From: Flavobacterium gilvum
GTDB lineage: Bacteria; Bacteroidota; Bacteroidia; Flavobacteriales; Flavobacteriaceae
Assembly (NCBI RefSeq): GCF_001761465.1
Contig: NZ_CP017479.1
Coordinates: forward strand, 1,488,001 to 1,552,000
DNA length: 64,000 nt
Reading direction: 5' to 3'
A program made the translations under genes and the position numbers. This document shows, piece after piece, positions 8,041 through 17,738 of this stretch. The notes under the pieces are model-generated. The model was not told the DNA's origin and made no database searches. It saw only the letters and a list, made by a program, of their open reading frames with translations. Within the stretch, counting starts at the first letter, position 1. Each line of letters begins with the position of its first letter.

Positions 8041-8852
8041 ATGCTGTCAATTTTTTGGGTCAATCCCCGATTAATCCCAAAACGGATCAATCTCAAAATC
8101 TGTGGGGGAGTAAATTTTTTTTTCGCAAGGCAAGATCTCTACTTTTTTTTGTGACCAGTCCTTCAAATCGGATTTGTTTAAGGATTAATTCGGTAAGAGT
8201 CTTGTTTTTTTGAGCTTAATACTTTCATTGAATAAAAAAATCCAAAAAAAAACTTTTTTGTACCTACTGGTGCAGTATGGTTTGATGAAATCAGTATTCA
8301 TTTGTGTTTTTTTTAGTCTTAGTTTTCCTTTTTTTAGTCTCCATAAATTTTTTTTCGAAACCTTGGTACGAGCACACTTGTTTGTTTGAAGCTTTGTGTT
8401 TTGGCTGATTGTGTGTTGTTGTTTTTTGAAAAACCATTGTTTTGATATTTTTTTAGATAGAAAGTATGATTTGTTATTCGTGATTTTTATGAATTATTTT
8501 TTTTCTAATAAATATTTTTGACAAAAAACCAGTAGGTAACAGTAGTGTGTATTGGTAATTTAATATTATGTTTGTTTTGTTAGTTTGTTGCTTTGAATTA
8601 AACAAATACTGTTTTTTAAACCGTCTTTTTTTAGATAAATCTCAAAAAAAGTATAATATTATTAGATAAGATGCATTATTGGTGTATTTATAACTCTATC
8701 GATTTAGTGGGTTTAAAACGAATTTAATATGAAATTAGGATAATAATAATGTAAGGATATAAATATTTAGAATATTATCAATTTTTTATACAAAATGCCT
8801 ATGAATAAAGCCTTAATGCTATTAAAAAAAAACAATAAACAAAAACAAAATT
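8041..8852. other. Long AT-rich non-coding region upstream of susC
   Basis: About 810 bases with no convincing gene: the small open frames here are T-homopolymer-rich and lack coding character. It is dominated by long T runs on the plus strand and holds the 11-base inverted pair listed separately. I found no exact TAnnTTTG box close to susC, so the promoter of the uptake operon may be non-consensus and activator-dependent, or far upstream with a long leader. The 40 bases before susC are A-rich, as usual at start sites in this phylum. Confidence 0.7.
8261..8538. promoter_or_regulatory. Inverted pair of TACCTACTGGT sites upstream of susC
   Basis: TACCTACTGGT at 8261-8271 recurs exactly as its reverse complement ACCAGTAGGTA at 8528-8538, 256 bases apart. 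In this T-rich region such a balanced 11-mer stands out, and the arrangement would suit a looping operator pair. A chance match cannot be excluded (I estimate a few percent by simple counting). No binding protein is shown. Confidence 0.3.
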
Positions 8853-11800
8853 ATGGAGAATAAAATTATTTTATTGGATTCAAAACCACATCCAAAAAAC
8901 TTAGCCTCTTGCAAAAATTGGTTTACAAAAGAGCTGTTAACAATAGCTTTTGTATTGCTGTCAATAATAACTTCGGCACAAACAAAAATTAATGTATCTG
9001 GAATCGTAAGAGATGGTAAAAATGTACCTTTACCGGAAGCGGTTGTGACAGATAAAGAATCTGGAAATTCTGTTTCAACAGGTTCAGACGGGAAATTTAA
9101 ACTTACAAATGTTAATTCTAATTCGCAAATAGAAATTTCTTATGTTGGTTTTGAGACACAAGTATTGCCAGTGTCGAATAAAGCTACAATTAATGTAACG
9201 ATGCATGAAAAATCAACAGGGCTTGATGAAGTTGTTGTTGTTGCATTTGGTAAGTCAAATTCGAAAAAACTTTCATCTTCAGTTTCTACAATTAAAGCCG
9301 AGGATATTGCCATCGCACCTGTTACTTCTATTACTCAAAGCTTGGCCGGTCGTGCTCCGGGTCTTATAGTTACTCAATCAGGAGGGGGGATTAATGCGAA
9401 TGGTTCTGTCAGTATTCGTGGTGGTGGTACGCCACTTATTGTAATCAATGGAATTGTTTCAAAATATTCTGATTACGACTTACTTAATCCTGACGACATA
9501 GCAACGTTCTCTATACTTAAAGACGCGGCTTCAACAGCAATGTATGGAGCAAGAGCTGGAGATGGTGTTATTGTTGTAACAACCAAAAAAGGAAAAGGAA
9601 AAGCAAATATAAAATTCAGTACGGATTTTATGATGACCCAACCAACTTTTCCTCTAGATAAATTGAGCTCGTATGAAAAAGCTACTTTGGAGAACGAGTT
9701 AAAAGCAATGTATAAGAACCAAACAGGCAGTGGTCCAAGATGGACTGATGCGGAATTAGAAAAATACAGAACTGGTTCTGATCCGTATAAATATCCAAAC
9801 ACGCAGTGGGAAGATATAGCTTTGAAAGAAATGGCACCTCAATACAGGTATAATCTATCTATGGATGGAGGCAGTGAAGAGAATAATTATTATGCTTCGT
9901 TTGGAGTATTGAACATTGGAACTATTTTTAGAGATAACACAAATAGTCAGAAACGTTACAATTTCAATTTAAGAACAAGTTCTACGATTGGTAATACAGG
10001 CCTTACTGTTACGCCTGCAATTAATGGATATATCGAAAACACTGAAGCACCGCTTAATCAATCCGCATCAGGAGGTATTGATGGTTATTATGGGGCTGTT
10101 TTCAGTCATATTGTTAACAGACTTCCATACCAATTGGGAGAAAATCAAAATGGCCAATTGTATGCGCAAAATGACAATCCGCTTGTTGATATGTCGCCTC
10201 TTGGAGGTTATCACAAACGTTATAACCAACGTATGGTAGGTCAAGTTGATTTGGACTGGAAATTGCCATGGGTAAAAGGATTGACAATGAATGCGATAGC
10301 TAATTATTCGACACTTACCTCTGGAAATAAAATGTGGAATCAAACAGCTCCAGTTTATGATTTGAATGGTGCTAAAGGGCCTAATCAACCTATGAGTTTA
10401 AGCAAAAGCAAAGCTCAAGAGCAGTCTTGGAGTGTTCAATATCTTGTAAACTACGATAAAACTTTTGCAGAGAAACATAATGTAAAAGCAACAGTTGGTT
10501 ACGAAGCAAGTTATATTTGGGGAGATAATCTGTCTGGGTCAAGAGACGGTTATATACTTCCAATTGATCAAATGGGTTCTGGTCCTGCTAGTACTCAAAA
10601 GAATTCTGCAACCGAATATGAAGAAGGACGTGCGGGTATTATTGCTAGTTTAGGATACGAATTCAACAATAAATACCAATTGGGGGCTTCGATGAGACAC
10701 GACGGAAGTGATTATTTTGCTGAAGGAAAACGCTGGGGGAATTTCTACTCAACTTGGGTAGGATGGACGGTTTCAAACGAGAAATTCTTTGATTATTTGA
10801 AATCTAATGATATATTAGACTATTTTAAAATCCGTGCTACTTATGGAGAAACTGGTAAAAATAGCGGTATAGGGCGTTATGCATATATGCAATCTTATGG
10901 TTACAATGCTGAGGGAATTGTTATAGACGGAAAATTGTATCCTACATTTAGTGAGGGAGCTTTACCAAGTCCGGATATTTCTTGGTTTACCCAAACAACT
11001 ACAAATATTGGATTTGATTTTGAGACATTGAAAAATCGTCTACGTGGTAGTTTTGATTATTTTTATATGGAAACAACAGGTTTCTTAGCGTCACCTTCAA
11101 ACATCGGTTTCACGGATCCTCTTGGTATTGCCCTTCCAACAGTATTGTCTGATGGAGAACAACGCAGAGAGGGGTATGATTTTTCACTTTCTTGGAGAGA
11201 TAAAGTAGGGGAGGTTAATTATGAGGTAGGAGGAAACTATACTCATTATGATCAGATTAATTCTGTAAACTGGCAGGAAGCAACTACGGCCTTAAAAAAC
11301 CCTTATACTCGTAGCACGCAACAAATGGGTTATTGGGGGGTAGGTTATACCAACTCGGGTTACTATCAAAATTCACAAGATGTGATGAACAACCCGAGAA
11401 TGAATGTTTCAAATTTGGTTCCTGGAGATATAATTTACAAGGATTTTAATGGAGATGGTAAAATTGATGGTAATGATCAGACTCGTATTGGTAAATCTGG
11501 AAGTCCGAGAGGGAATTACGGAATTAATGGAAAAGCATCATATAAAGGATTTTCTTTTGATATTTTGTTCCAAGGTTCTACGCGAAGAGATATTTCTATA
11601 GGAACGACTTATCAAGGTCAGCCAGCTTACGGCTTTGTGATAGATGAGCATAAAGATTATTGGAGACCAGATAACACAGATGCTCAATTCCCAAGACCAC
11701 AGGGAGATGCGTTGCTTAATGGAGGTAATAATTATCAAACATCTGATTTTTGGTTGATTAATGCAGGTTACTTTAGATTGAAAAACTTAGCAGTGGGATA

Positions 11801-11990
11801 TGATTTCAAAAATTCAATATTAAAAAATGATAAGGTGCTTAGTCTTTGCAAACTGACATTTAGCGGAAACAACCTGTTTACGATTTCAGATGCCACAAAA
11901 TGGGGACTTGATCCTGAAACTGCAAGCAGTACTGGATGGGGATATCCTGTTTCAAGAACTTACAGCCTTAGTTTAAACATAGGATTCTAA
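8853..11990 (+). CDS. SusC/RagA-family TonB-dependent outer membrane transporter
   Basis: A 1045-residue TonB-linked outer membrane channel. After a 24-residue leader there is a hydrophobic signal segment ending in ITSAQ (~43), then a carboxypeptidase-regulatory-like domain (residues ~48-120), a TonB-box-like DEVVVVAFG, the plug domain (LAGRAPGL, then SIRGGGTPLIVING) and a beta barrel to the C-terminus, which ends in aromatic-rich strands (SLSLNIGF). With the SusD partner it imports a large nutrient across the outer membrane using TonB/proton-motive force. The long stretch before the signal core is unusual, but no later Met exists before it. susD follows after 101 bases, so both should be co-transcribed. 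Substrate is not readable; the esterase nearby hints at an acetylated glycan. Confidence 0.95.
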   Translation: MENKIILLDSKPHPKNLASCKNWFTKELLTIAFVLLSIITSAQTKINVSGIVRDGKNVPLPEAVVTDKESGNSVSTGSDGKFKLTNVNSNSQIEISYVGFETQVLPVSNKATINVTMHEKSTGLDEVVVVAFGKSNSKKLSSSVSTIKAEDIAIAPVTSITQSLAGRAPGLIVTQSGGGINANGSVSIRGGGTPLIVINGIVSKYSDYDLLNPDDIATFSILKDAASTAMYGARAGDGVIVVTTKKGKGKANIKFSTDFMMTQPTFPLDKLSSYEKATLENELKAMYKNQTGSGPRWTDAELEKYRTGSDPYKYPNTQWEDIALKEMAPQYRYNLSMDGGSEENNYYASFGVLNIGTIFRDNTNSQKRYNFNLRTSSTIGNTGLTVTPAINGYIENTEAPLNQSASGGIDGYYGAVFSHIVNRLPYQLGENQNGQLYAQNDNPLVDMSPLGGYHKRYNQRMVGQVDLDWKLPWVKGLTMNAIANYSTLTSGNKMWNQTAPVYDLNGAKGPNQPMSLSKSKAQEQSWSVQYLVNYDKTFAEKHNVKATVGYEASYIWGDNLSGSRDGYILPIDQMGSGPASTQKNSATEYEEGRAGIIASLGYEFNNKYQLGASMRHDGSDYFAEGKRWGNFYSTWVGWTVSNEKFFDYLKSNDILDYFKIRATYGETGKNSGIGRYAYMQSYGYNAEGIVIDGKLYPTFSEGALPSPDISWFTQTTTNIGFDFETLKNRLRGSFDYFYMETTGFLASPSNIGFTDPLGIALPTVLSDGEQRREGYDFSLSWRDKVGEVNYEVGGNYTHYDQINSVNWQEATTALKNPYTRSTQQMGYWGVGYTNSGYYQNSQDVMNNPRMNVSNLVPGDIIYKDFNGDGKIDGNDQTRIGKSGSPRGNYGINGKASYKGFSFDILFQGSTRRDISIGTTYQGQPAYGFVIDEHKDYWRPDNTDAQFPRPQGDALLNGGNNYQTSDFWLINAGYFRLKNLAVGYDFKNSILKNDKVLSLCKLTFSGNNLFTISDATKWGLDPETASSTGWGYPVSRTYSLSLNIGF

Positions 11991-12091
11991 AGATGGTTAT
12001 TTAGTCCTTTTGTTTAAAAACATGAATGTTGAATCTAAGAAATTAATTTTAGTGGTTTTATTTATAAAGCACGATAAAAACAAAAAATAAT

Positions 12092-13993
12092 ATGAAAAAA
12101 ACAATTATAAAAGCGATGTGTGTTCTTACTGTAGGCTTATTGGCGGCCTCATGTAATGACTATATGGATACTTCTCCTGCTGAAATTTACAATGAAGATA
12201 TTGTTTGGGGATCTCGTCAAACAGCAGACGCATTCGTTTATGATGCTTATAACAATGTTATTCCTGCCTACACACAAACAGGAAGTGCGATGCCATGGGA
12301 TGCTTCTACGGCAATGTGTGTTTTTACAAACAGAGATGGATATGACAGAAATTCATTTAACCAGGAATTAACGGCAAACACAAGTGATTTTGGTTTTTTT
12401 GGTGAATATGCAAAAGCCAGAAAAGTGAATTTAATTATAGAAAATGCTCAGAAATATAAAGGAAAGGGGCTTACCGATACGGATTCAAAAGAGTTGGTTG
12501 CAACCGGGAAACTTTTGAGAGCTTTATTGTATTTCAGACAAGCTAGAGGGGTTGGTAGAATTGTATATGTTGATCAAGTATTGGATCCTTCTGATGTTGA
12601 TAATGGGAATGTATATAATTATAAATTGACTTCAACAGTTGAGGAGTCGTATAATTTAATTCTTAAAGACATTAATGAAGCATTACCTGATTTACCAACA
12701 GCAAAAAGAGATGGGGTCTTAAACAAATGGGCTGCATTGGCACTTAAATCAGAAGTTTGTCTACAGGGTGCTGCATATATGACTGATCTTGCAAAAAGAA
12801 ATAATTTTCTTAATCAGTGTATTGCTGCGTCTGATGATCTTGAAACGAATGGAGGATTTTCATTAACTTCCAAATTTGGTGATATGTTCAATGAAAATGT
12901 AGCGAATGCAAAAAACGAAATTATCTTTGCTAGATATAGAGTAAGTTCTAATACTGGTGTGGATAATGATATTATGATTAGATTTTCACCTAACACTGGT
13001 AACGACAAAGTTGCAGCAGCAGGATCTGACGAAAGATTCAAAGTTGATTTTACATTTGAAGCATGGGGAACTATCTATCCTACTCAAAATTTAGCAGATC
13101 GATTTTTGACTATTGATGATGCAACAGGTAAAGCTGTAAAGTGGAATCAGTCTTCTCAGTTTATTAATGCCGTTAACAACCCTAGTTACACAAGTGTTCC
13201 GAGTTGGGCTAAAGACGCTAAACTTCAAGGAGGTGTTGAAACAAAAGATATTTCACTGTCAGGAGAAGCTAAGGTTCCAGGTACAAATATTTCAGATATT
13301 ATTTATGCTAAAAGAGATGCTAGATTCTATGGAACTTTTGTTTATAACAACAGCGTATGGTATAATGAAAAAGTAACAACCCACTTTAGAGGTCTTTTGA
13401 ATACCTATTCATACGACAACGATCCATCTCATTATATGACAGTAACTAATTATTGTTATAGAAAATATGTGTATAACAATGTACAAGGTGGAAGAGTGTA
13501 TTATGGGTACAGAACAGATTATCATGAAGTTTTGTTCCGACTTGGGCGTGTACTCTTGAATAAAGCAGAGGCTCTACTGATATTGGGAAGAATTCCTGAG
13601 GCTGTAACAGCATTTAACAAAACTAGAACTGTTCACGGACAATTACCTGCTTCTACTGCAAGTACTCCTGATGCCGCTTGGAAAGATTATCAAACAGAAA
13701 GAATTGTAGAACTTCCAATGGAAAATGATATTTATTGGTCTGCTCTTAGATGGGGATTAATTGGTGGTGCTGCAAATGAAAACCAACCTGCAAAATCTGA
13801 TCCATTCATAATAAAAGAAGAGCCGACATTGATTACAATTTCAAAAGATGACAGTAAATTTTTTATAGGAAAAGTGTCTTATAAGGATATTAACAAAAGA
13901 GATTTTGACGAATCAAGAAGATTTCTGTTGCCTATACCAAAAGGGCAGTTGGATAAAAATCCGGCCTATGGACCACAAAATCCAGGTTGGTAA
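12092..13993 (+). CDS. SusD/RagB-family nutrient-binding outer membrane lipoprotein
   Basis: A 633-residue surface lipoprotein, the lid and binding partner of the SusC channel. The signal peptide ends in a lipobox (LLAASC, Cys21). The early motif YNEDIVWGS, the helical TPR-like core with ALLYFRQAR, and the C-terminal block (RLGRVLLNKAEALLILGRIPEA, here split: RLGRVLLNKAEAL then LILGRIPEA; later ERIVELPMENDIYW and RRFLLPIPKGQLDKNP) are standard for this family, and the length is normal. It follows susC and precedes a small lipoprotein in the same direction. The ligand is unknown. Confidence 0.95.
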   Translation: MKKTIIKAMCVLTVGLLAASCNDYMDTSPAEIYNEDIVWGSRQTADAFVYDAYNNVIPAYTQTGSAMPWDASTAMCVFTNRDGYDRNSFNQELTANTSDFGFFGEYAKARKVNLIIENAQKYKGKGLTDTDSKELVATGKLLRALLYFRQARGVGRIVYVDQVLDPSDVDNGNVYNYKLTSTVEESYNLILKDINEALPDLPTAKRDGVLNKWAALALKSEVCLQGAAYMTDLAKRNNFLNQCIAASDDLETNGGFSLTSKFGDMFNENVANAKNEIIFARYRVSSNTGVDNDIMIRFSPNTGNDKVAAAGSDERFKVDFTFEAWGTIYPTQNLADRFLTIDDATGKAVKWNQSSQFINAVNNPSYTSVPSWAKDAKLQGGVETKDISLSGEAKVPGTNISDIIYAKRDARFYGTFVYNNSVWYNEKVTTHFRGLLNTYSYDNDPSHYMTVTNYCYRKYVYNNVQGGRVYYGYRTDYHEVLFRLGRVLLNKAEALLILGRIPEAVTAFNKTRTVHGQLPASTASTPDAAWKDYQTERIVELPMENDIYWSALRWGLIGGAANENQPAKSDPFIIKEEPTLITISKDDSKFFIGKVSYKDINKRDFDESRRFLLPIPKGQLDKNPAYGPQNPGW

Positions 13994-14110
13994 AAAACAA
14001 ATTAATACTTTAGGAATTATGAAATCGCAGTTAACAACAAGTTTGCGTAAGCGAAAATCAATAAACAAGGCGATAACATATATGACTTTTAACAAATAAA
14101 ATTTACGTAT

Positions 14111-14590
14111 ATGAAATTAAAAAATCTTTTCTTTTTAATATTTGCTATGTTTTCGTTGAGTTCATGCTTGAATTCTGATCTAGAGGATTTGCCTGAATAC
14201 GAAGAAGCTAATATTACGAATGTAACAAAAGTAGTTCATCGTTATTATGACGAGAGCAATAAATGGGTAGACGGATCGCCTGTTGTAACAGAGAAAAACA
14301 TGGCTAGTTTAACTAGAACGATTGACAACACGGCAAAGACAGTGATTATAAATTGCAGTGTCCCTCCTGCTGACGCTACAGGATCATATAATGCTGCTGA
14401 AAAGGCAAAAGTCTCAAAAACTAATTTAGTAGTTATTTTTGATATTTCGCCAGCAGCGATTATTGTTCCCCTTAATGGTTCTCCAAAACTTGGTGTACCA
14501 GGTGATTGGAGTGCTCCCCGACAATATGAAGTCACAGCAGCCAATGGTACAAAAGCTGTTTGGACTGTTACTTTGAATTTAACCCCATAA
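14111..14590 (+). CDS. Small lipoprotein of the SusCD locus, DUF5018-like
   Basis: A 159-residue predicted lipoprotein: the signal peptide ends LSSC (Cys19) and is followed by an acidic stretch (LNSDLEDLPEYEE), which fits the acidic export signal used by Bacteroidota to send lipoproteins to the cell surface. The rest looks like an Ig-type beta domain ending in AANGTKAVWTVTLNL. The closing pattern resembles DUF5018-type domains that accompany SusCD pairs, but I cannot confirm the family. As third gene of the operon and the last before a strong terminator, it is a candidate surface glycan-binding accessory protein; that role is inference. Confidence 0.75.
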   Translation: MKLKNLFFLIFAMFSLSSCLNSDLEDLPEYEEANITNVTKVVHRYYDESNKWVDGSPVVTEKNMASLTRTIDNTAKTVIINCSVPPADATGSYNAAEKAKVSKTNLVVIFDISPAAIIVPLNGSPKLGVPGDWSAPRQYEVTAANGTKAVWTVTLNLTP

Positions 14591-14626
14591 TATGTTTTTT
14601 GGTTGTAGTTTAGTTTGAATTTGATT

Positions 14627-14663
14627 AAATCCGCAAATCTACTTTGAGATTTGCGGATTTTTT
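14627..14663. terminator. Bidirectional terminator between the SusCD operon and the GntR gene
   Basis: Perfect 14-bp stem AAATCCGCAAATCT / AGATTTGCGGATTT with a six-base loop. A T run follows on the plus strand and an A run precedes, so it can serve both converging transcripts. Confidence 0.92.
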
Positions 14664-14674
14664 ATAAATATATT

Positions 14675-15673
14675 TTATAATGATCCTCTTATGATTAAGT
14701 CAGATTTATTTTCAATTTGTCTCTTTTTGTTTTCAAAGGTCATCTGAGCCAGTATTTTTCCCATCGCTTCAAAGTCGGTTGATATTGTGGTGATTCCATT
14801 TTTAACCAATTTTTTTAAAGGAGTTTCATTATAAGAAATAATTCCAAAATCTTTACCAAGCTTCAATTTTTGCAATTTAGACTTTTCAATTACACTTACT
14901 AAATCTCTATCATTTGGAATGATATAAACTTCTCCATTCTCAATATGACGATTTTTAAATTCAGTAATCACCTCGTTTTCAAAATTAAAATCAGCTGCAA
15001 ATTTCAAAAATCCATCTTTTATACCTACTGGAACGGTGTAACCAGAAAAAATTAGTATTAGTTTATTGTATTTTTTCAATTTAAATTTTCCCTTTTGCAA
15101 GCCTTTATATATATCTTTTTCAAAATTTTGGTATACAGCTGGGTATTTTTTAAGTTCTTCATTCGTTTGGTCAACTATGTATACCTCTTTTTCTGGGAGC
15201 GTGTCTATACAGGTAGCAGCGTTTTTTAAATCAGTGGGCATAATCATGTATTTTGTGTAAATACCATTACTCTCGTTGATATGTCTTTCAAATACTTTTG
15301 TATTGAAATGGTGAAAAAATATGTCAATTTGTGCCTCATCTCCCATGTGAGAAATAAACGAGTTATAAAGATCTTCTTTAAAGCTGTTTAATTCGTCAAA
15401 TAGCAAGAAAATCCTTTGTTTTATTGCTATTTCAGAGCTTCTTACATAATACCCTTTTCCAAATATAGCATAGATTATTCCTCTTTTTTTTAAGTTATCA
15501 TATGCTAATAAAATAGTATCTCTCGAAAGATTAAATTCTATTGCAACTTTAGTAACAGAGGGAAGTTTATCGTCTCTTTTTAAAATGCCCTTTTCAATAC
15601 TTTTTTCAATGGAAAGCACAATTTGTTTGTATTTGGGTATTCCGCTATTTTCCTGAATCGTGATAACCTTCAT
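14675..15673 (-). CDS. GntR-type regulator with a LacI-like sugar-binding domain
   Basis: A 332-residue transcription factor. Residues 1-75 form a GntR winged helix (IPKYKQIVLSIEKSIEKG, then LPSVTKVAIEFNLSRDT and GKGYYV). Residues ~85-332 have the pattern of a periplasmic-binding-protein fold as in LacI sensors (FGIISYNETPLKKLVKNGIT, here given as FGIISYNETPLKKL; GITTISTDFEAMG), so it likely senses a sugar. It sits between the SusCD operon and the esterase, converging on the former and diverging from the latter over a 570-base gap. Control of both is a reasonable inference. A perfect palindrome in that gap is a candidate operator. Confidence 0.87.
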   Translation of the reverse strand: MKVITIQENSGIPKYKQIVLSIEKSIEKGILKRDDKLPSVTKVAIEFNLSRDTILLAYDNLKKRGIIYAIFGKGYYVRSSEIAIKQRIFLLFDELNSFKEDLYNSFISHMGDEAQIDIFFHHFNTKVFERHINESNGIYTKYMIMPTDLKNAATCIDTLPEKEVYIVDQTNEELKKYPAVYQNFEKDIYKGLQKGKFKLKKYNKLILIFSGYTVPVGIKDGFLKFAADFNFENEVITEFKNRHIENGEVYIIPNDRDLVSVIEKSKLQKLKLGKDFGIISYNETPLKKLVKNGITTISTDFEAMGKILAQMTFENKKRQIENKSDLIIRGSL

Positions 15674-16243
15674 ATGTGTTAATTTATTGGAGTGTGGTTA
15701 TGTAAATATCCTTAAGTACTCATTAACTTTGAGTGTTCTGGTGTTTGTATTTGTGCTTGAGTTTGACAAACTTATTCTAAGTGGTGATTTTCAAATAATT
15801 TTTTTGTAAGATAATAAAAAACAACTAGGGATTTTGTGGTGGTTTTTTATAATTATTCGAAAGTTTTAAAATAAAAAATGCTTGAGAATCTCGTGTTTTT
15901 GATTTTGGAAAAAAATACTCAATGGTATTTTTGGGTAAACCAAAAATAGTAAAAAACCTTTGATCAGACAAATACTTGATTTACCACGTCTTTGGAAGAT
16001 TGGATCTTGTGAGACAAAACACAAAAAAAATAATAACAGTTGCAATAATTACTATTGTAAAAAAAACAATTTGGTTAAGAAAGACGATATGATTGATTTT
16101 AATAAAAGAAATTAACTGCATAATATTTTTAATGCTAAATAGCAGTATGGAAGCCTGAGAACTTAAGAAATAAGTTTATATTTATAGCAGTATTGGTATA
16201 GTTAAAAATAAAATAACAAAAGGAATAAATAAACCTTGTCATT
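15674..16243. other. Divergent regulatory region between GntR gene and esterase
   Basis: A 570-base AT-rich gap with no convincing gene. It should contain the promoters of both flanking genes, but I see no exact TAnnTTTG box with a TTTG partner in either direction. It holds the palindrome at 15926-15948. Near the esterase the words GCAGTATGG (16142) and GCAGTATTGG (16187) occur 45 bases apart; GCAGTATGG also occurs upstream of susC at 8272. These shared words are weak evidence for common control. Confidence 0.6.
15926..15948. promoter_or_regulatory. Perfect 9-bp palindrome, candidate GntR operator
   Basis: TATTTTTGG, a five-base spacer GTAAA, then CCAAAAATA: perfect inverted repeat in the divergent region, 253 bases upstream of the GntR gene. 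Size and symmetry fit a dimeric regulator site. It is not followed by a T run, so a terminator is less likely. Confidence 0.45.
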
Positions 16244-17545
16244 ATGAAAAAAAAGATCTTTTTTTTGACCCTCATTATATGTGTATTGTCTTTAACAATT
16301 CATGGGCAAAATCAACCAGAAAAACTCATCAAAATTGTCGTTTCTCCTGATCATTCTGATTGGAATTATAAAATAGGGGAACCCGTTAAGTTTAATGTAG
16401 GTGTCTATCAGGATGGTGTTGTCTGCAAAGATGTAAAAATTGATTATGAAGTAGGTCCTGAGAATTTTGAAAAATCAAAAATAAAATCGCTGAACCTGGC
16501 TGACGGGAAACTACTGATTGATGGTGGGACAATGAGGGAACCTGGATTTTTAAGATGTATTGTGAGAACAGAAATAAACGGAGTTAAGTACAAAAATCTA
16601 GCTACTGTAGGTTTTGATCAGGTTAATATCAAGCCTTTTACAGAGTTGCCAGAGGATTTTATCCAATTTTGGGAAAATGCTAAAAGTGAACTTGCGGGTT
16701 TCCCTATAGATCCCAAGTTGGTTTTGATGCCAGAGAAGTGTACAGAAAAAGTAAATGTTTATCAGTTAAATATACAAGGTTATGGAAGGGGATCTAGAAT
16801 TTATGGAATTCTTTGCATTCCGAAAAAAGAAGGTAAATATCCGGCTTTATTAAAAGTTCCAGGTGCAGGAATTCGGCCTTATAATGGAGTTGTTGAATTG
16901 GCAGAACAAGGTGTTATTACTTTAGAGATAGGTATTCATGGAATTCCGGTTACTATGAATCCAGAAATTTACTCCAATTTGAGTAATGGTGCCTTAAATA
17001 ATTATCAAAATTTTAACCTTGACGATAAAAATCGATTTTACTATAAACGAGTTTATTTGAACTGTGTGAGAGCAAATGATTTTTTAGTATCACTACCACA
17101 ATTTGATGGAGAAAATCTTGTCGTTACAGGGGGAAGTCAAGGCGGTGCACTAAGTATAGTAACAGCAGGATTAGATAAACGAGTTAAGTTTTTAGCAACC
17201 TTGTATCCTGCATTGTGTGATCTTACAGCCAGCTTAAAAGGAAGGGCTGGAGGATGGCCGCATTATTTTGAAAAATCAGATCTTAATTTTAATAACAAAC
17301 CCGATAAAATCAAAACATGCAGTTATTATGATGTGGTAAATTTTGCCAAACAAGTCAAAATACCTACGTTTTTTTCATTGGGATATAATGATGAAGTGTG
17401 TCCCCCGAGTTCTATGTACGCAGCGTATAATTCTATAACTTCGCCAAAAGATATAGTTCCATTTCCCGAAACTGGACATTGGGAAAATGCAGAACAAAAT
17501 GGAGTGCTCAATAAATGGCTGCTTAATAAAATAAAAGTAAATTGA
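16244..17545 (+). CDS. Acetyl xylan esterase-like hydrolase (CE7/AXE1 family)
   Basis: A 433-residue secreted alpha/beta hydrolase. A signal peptide (MKKKIFFLTLIICVLSLTIHG) is followed by a ~100-residue beta domain and the AXE1-type hydrolase domain. The nucleophile is Ser298 in GGSQGG, with Asp383 in GYNDEVCPP and His412 in ETGHW completing the triad; RVYLNCVRANDFL is the usual family helix before it. CE7 enzymes remove acetyl groups from xylo-oligosaccharides and other small acetylated compounds. No T9SS tail or lipobox is present, so it is probably periplasmic. It diverges from the GntR gene and is likely part of the same uptake system, which otherwise lacks any glycan-cutting enzyme. Confidence 0.9.
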   Translation: MKKKIFFLTLIICVLSLTIHGQNQPEKLIKIVVSPDHSDWNYKIGEPVKFNVGVYQDGVVCKDVKIDYEVGPENFEKSKIKSLNLADGKLLIDGGTMREPGFLRCIVRTEINGVKYKNLATVGFDQVNIKPFTELPEDFIQFWENAKSELAGFPIDPKLVLMPEKCTEKVNVYQLNIQGYGRGSRIYGILCIPKKEGKYPALLKVPGAGIRPYNGVVELAEQGVITLEIGIHGIPVTMNPEIYSNLSNGALNNYQNFNLDDKNRFYYKRVYLNCVRANDFLVSLPQFDGENLVVTGGSQGGALSIVTAGLDKRVKFLATLYPALCDLTASLKGRAGGWPHYFEKSDLNFNNKPDKIKTCSYYDVVNFAKQVKIPTFFSLGYNDEVCPPSSMYAAYNSITSPKDIVPFPETGHWENAEQNGVLNKWLLNKIKVN

Positions 17546-17706
17546 GTCGTTTTGTGTTTTATAGGAAAAGCAACAAAAACATTTAAAGATTTAGTTATAA
17601 AAGGGAACAATTTAACAGGTTGATACAAGACATAGAAGTTTAGATAATTTCATAACTAATTTATTGTGTATCGCTATTTCAGGACTAGGCAATCCCTGCA
17701 AAAACA

Positions 17707-17734
17707 AAGCCCTTCGGATTCGAAAGGCTTTTTT
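17707..17734. terminator. Terminator between esterase and UspA genes
   Basis: Ten-pair stem AAGCCCTTCG / CGAAAGGCTT with one C-A mismatch and loop GATT, followed by TTTT; A-rich bases on the other side allow use by the minus-strand gene, which ends five bases later. Confidence 0.85.
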
Positions 17735-17738
17735 ATGC

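Noticed and set aside
8025..8213. 62-codon open frame after tRNA-Gln
   Set aside because: It begins inside the tRNA terminator and consists mostly of T-run codons.
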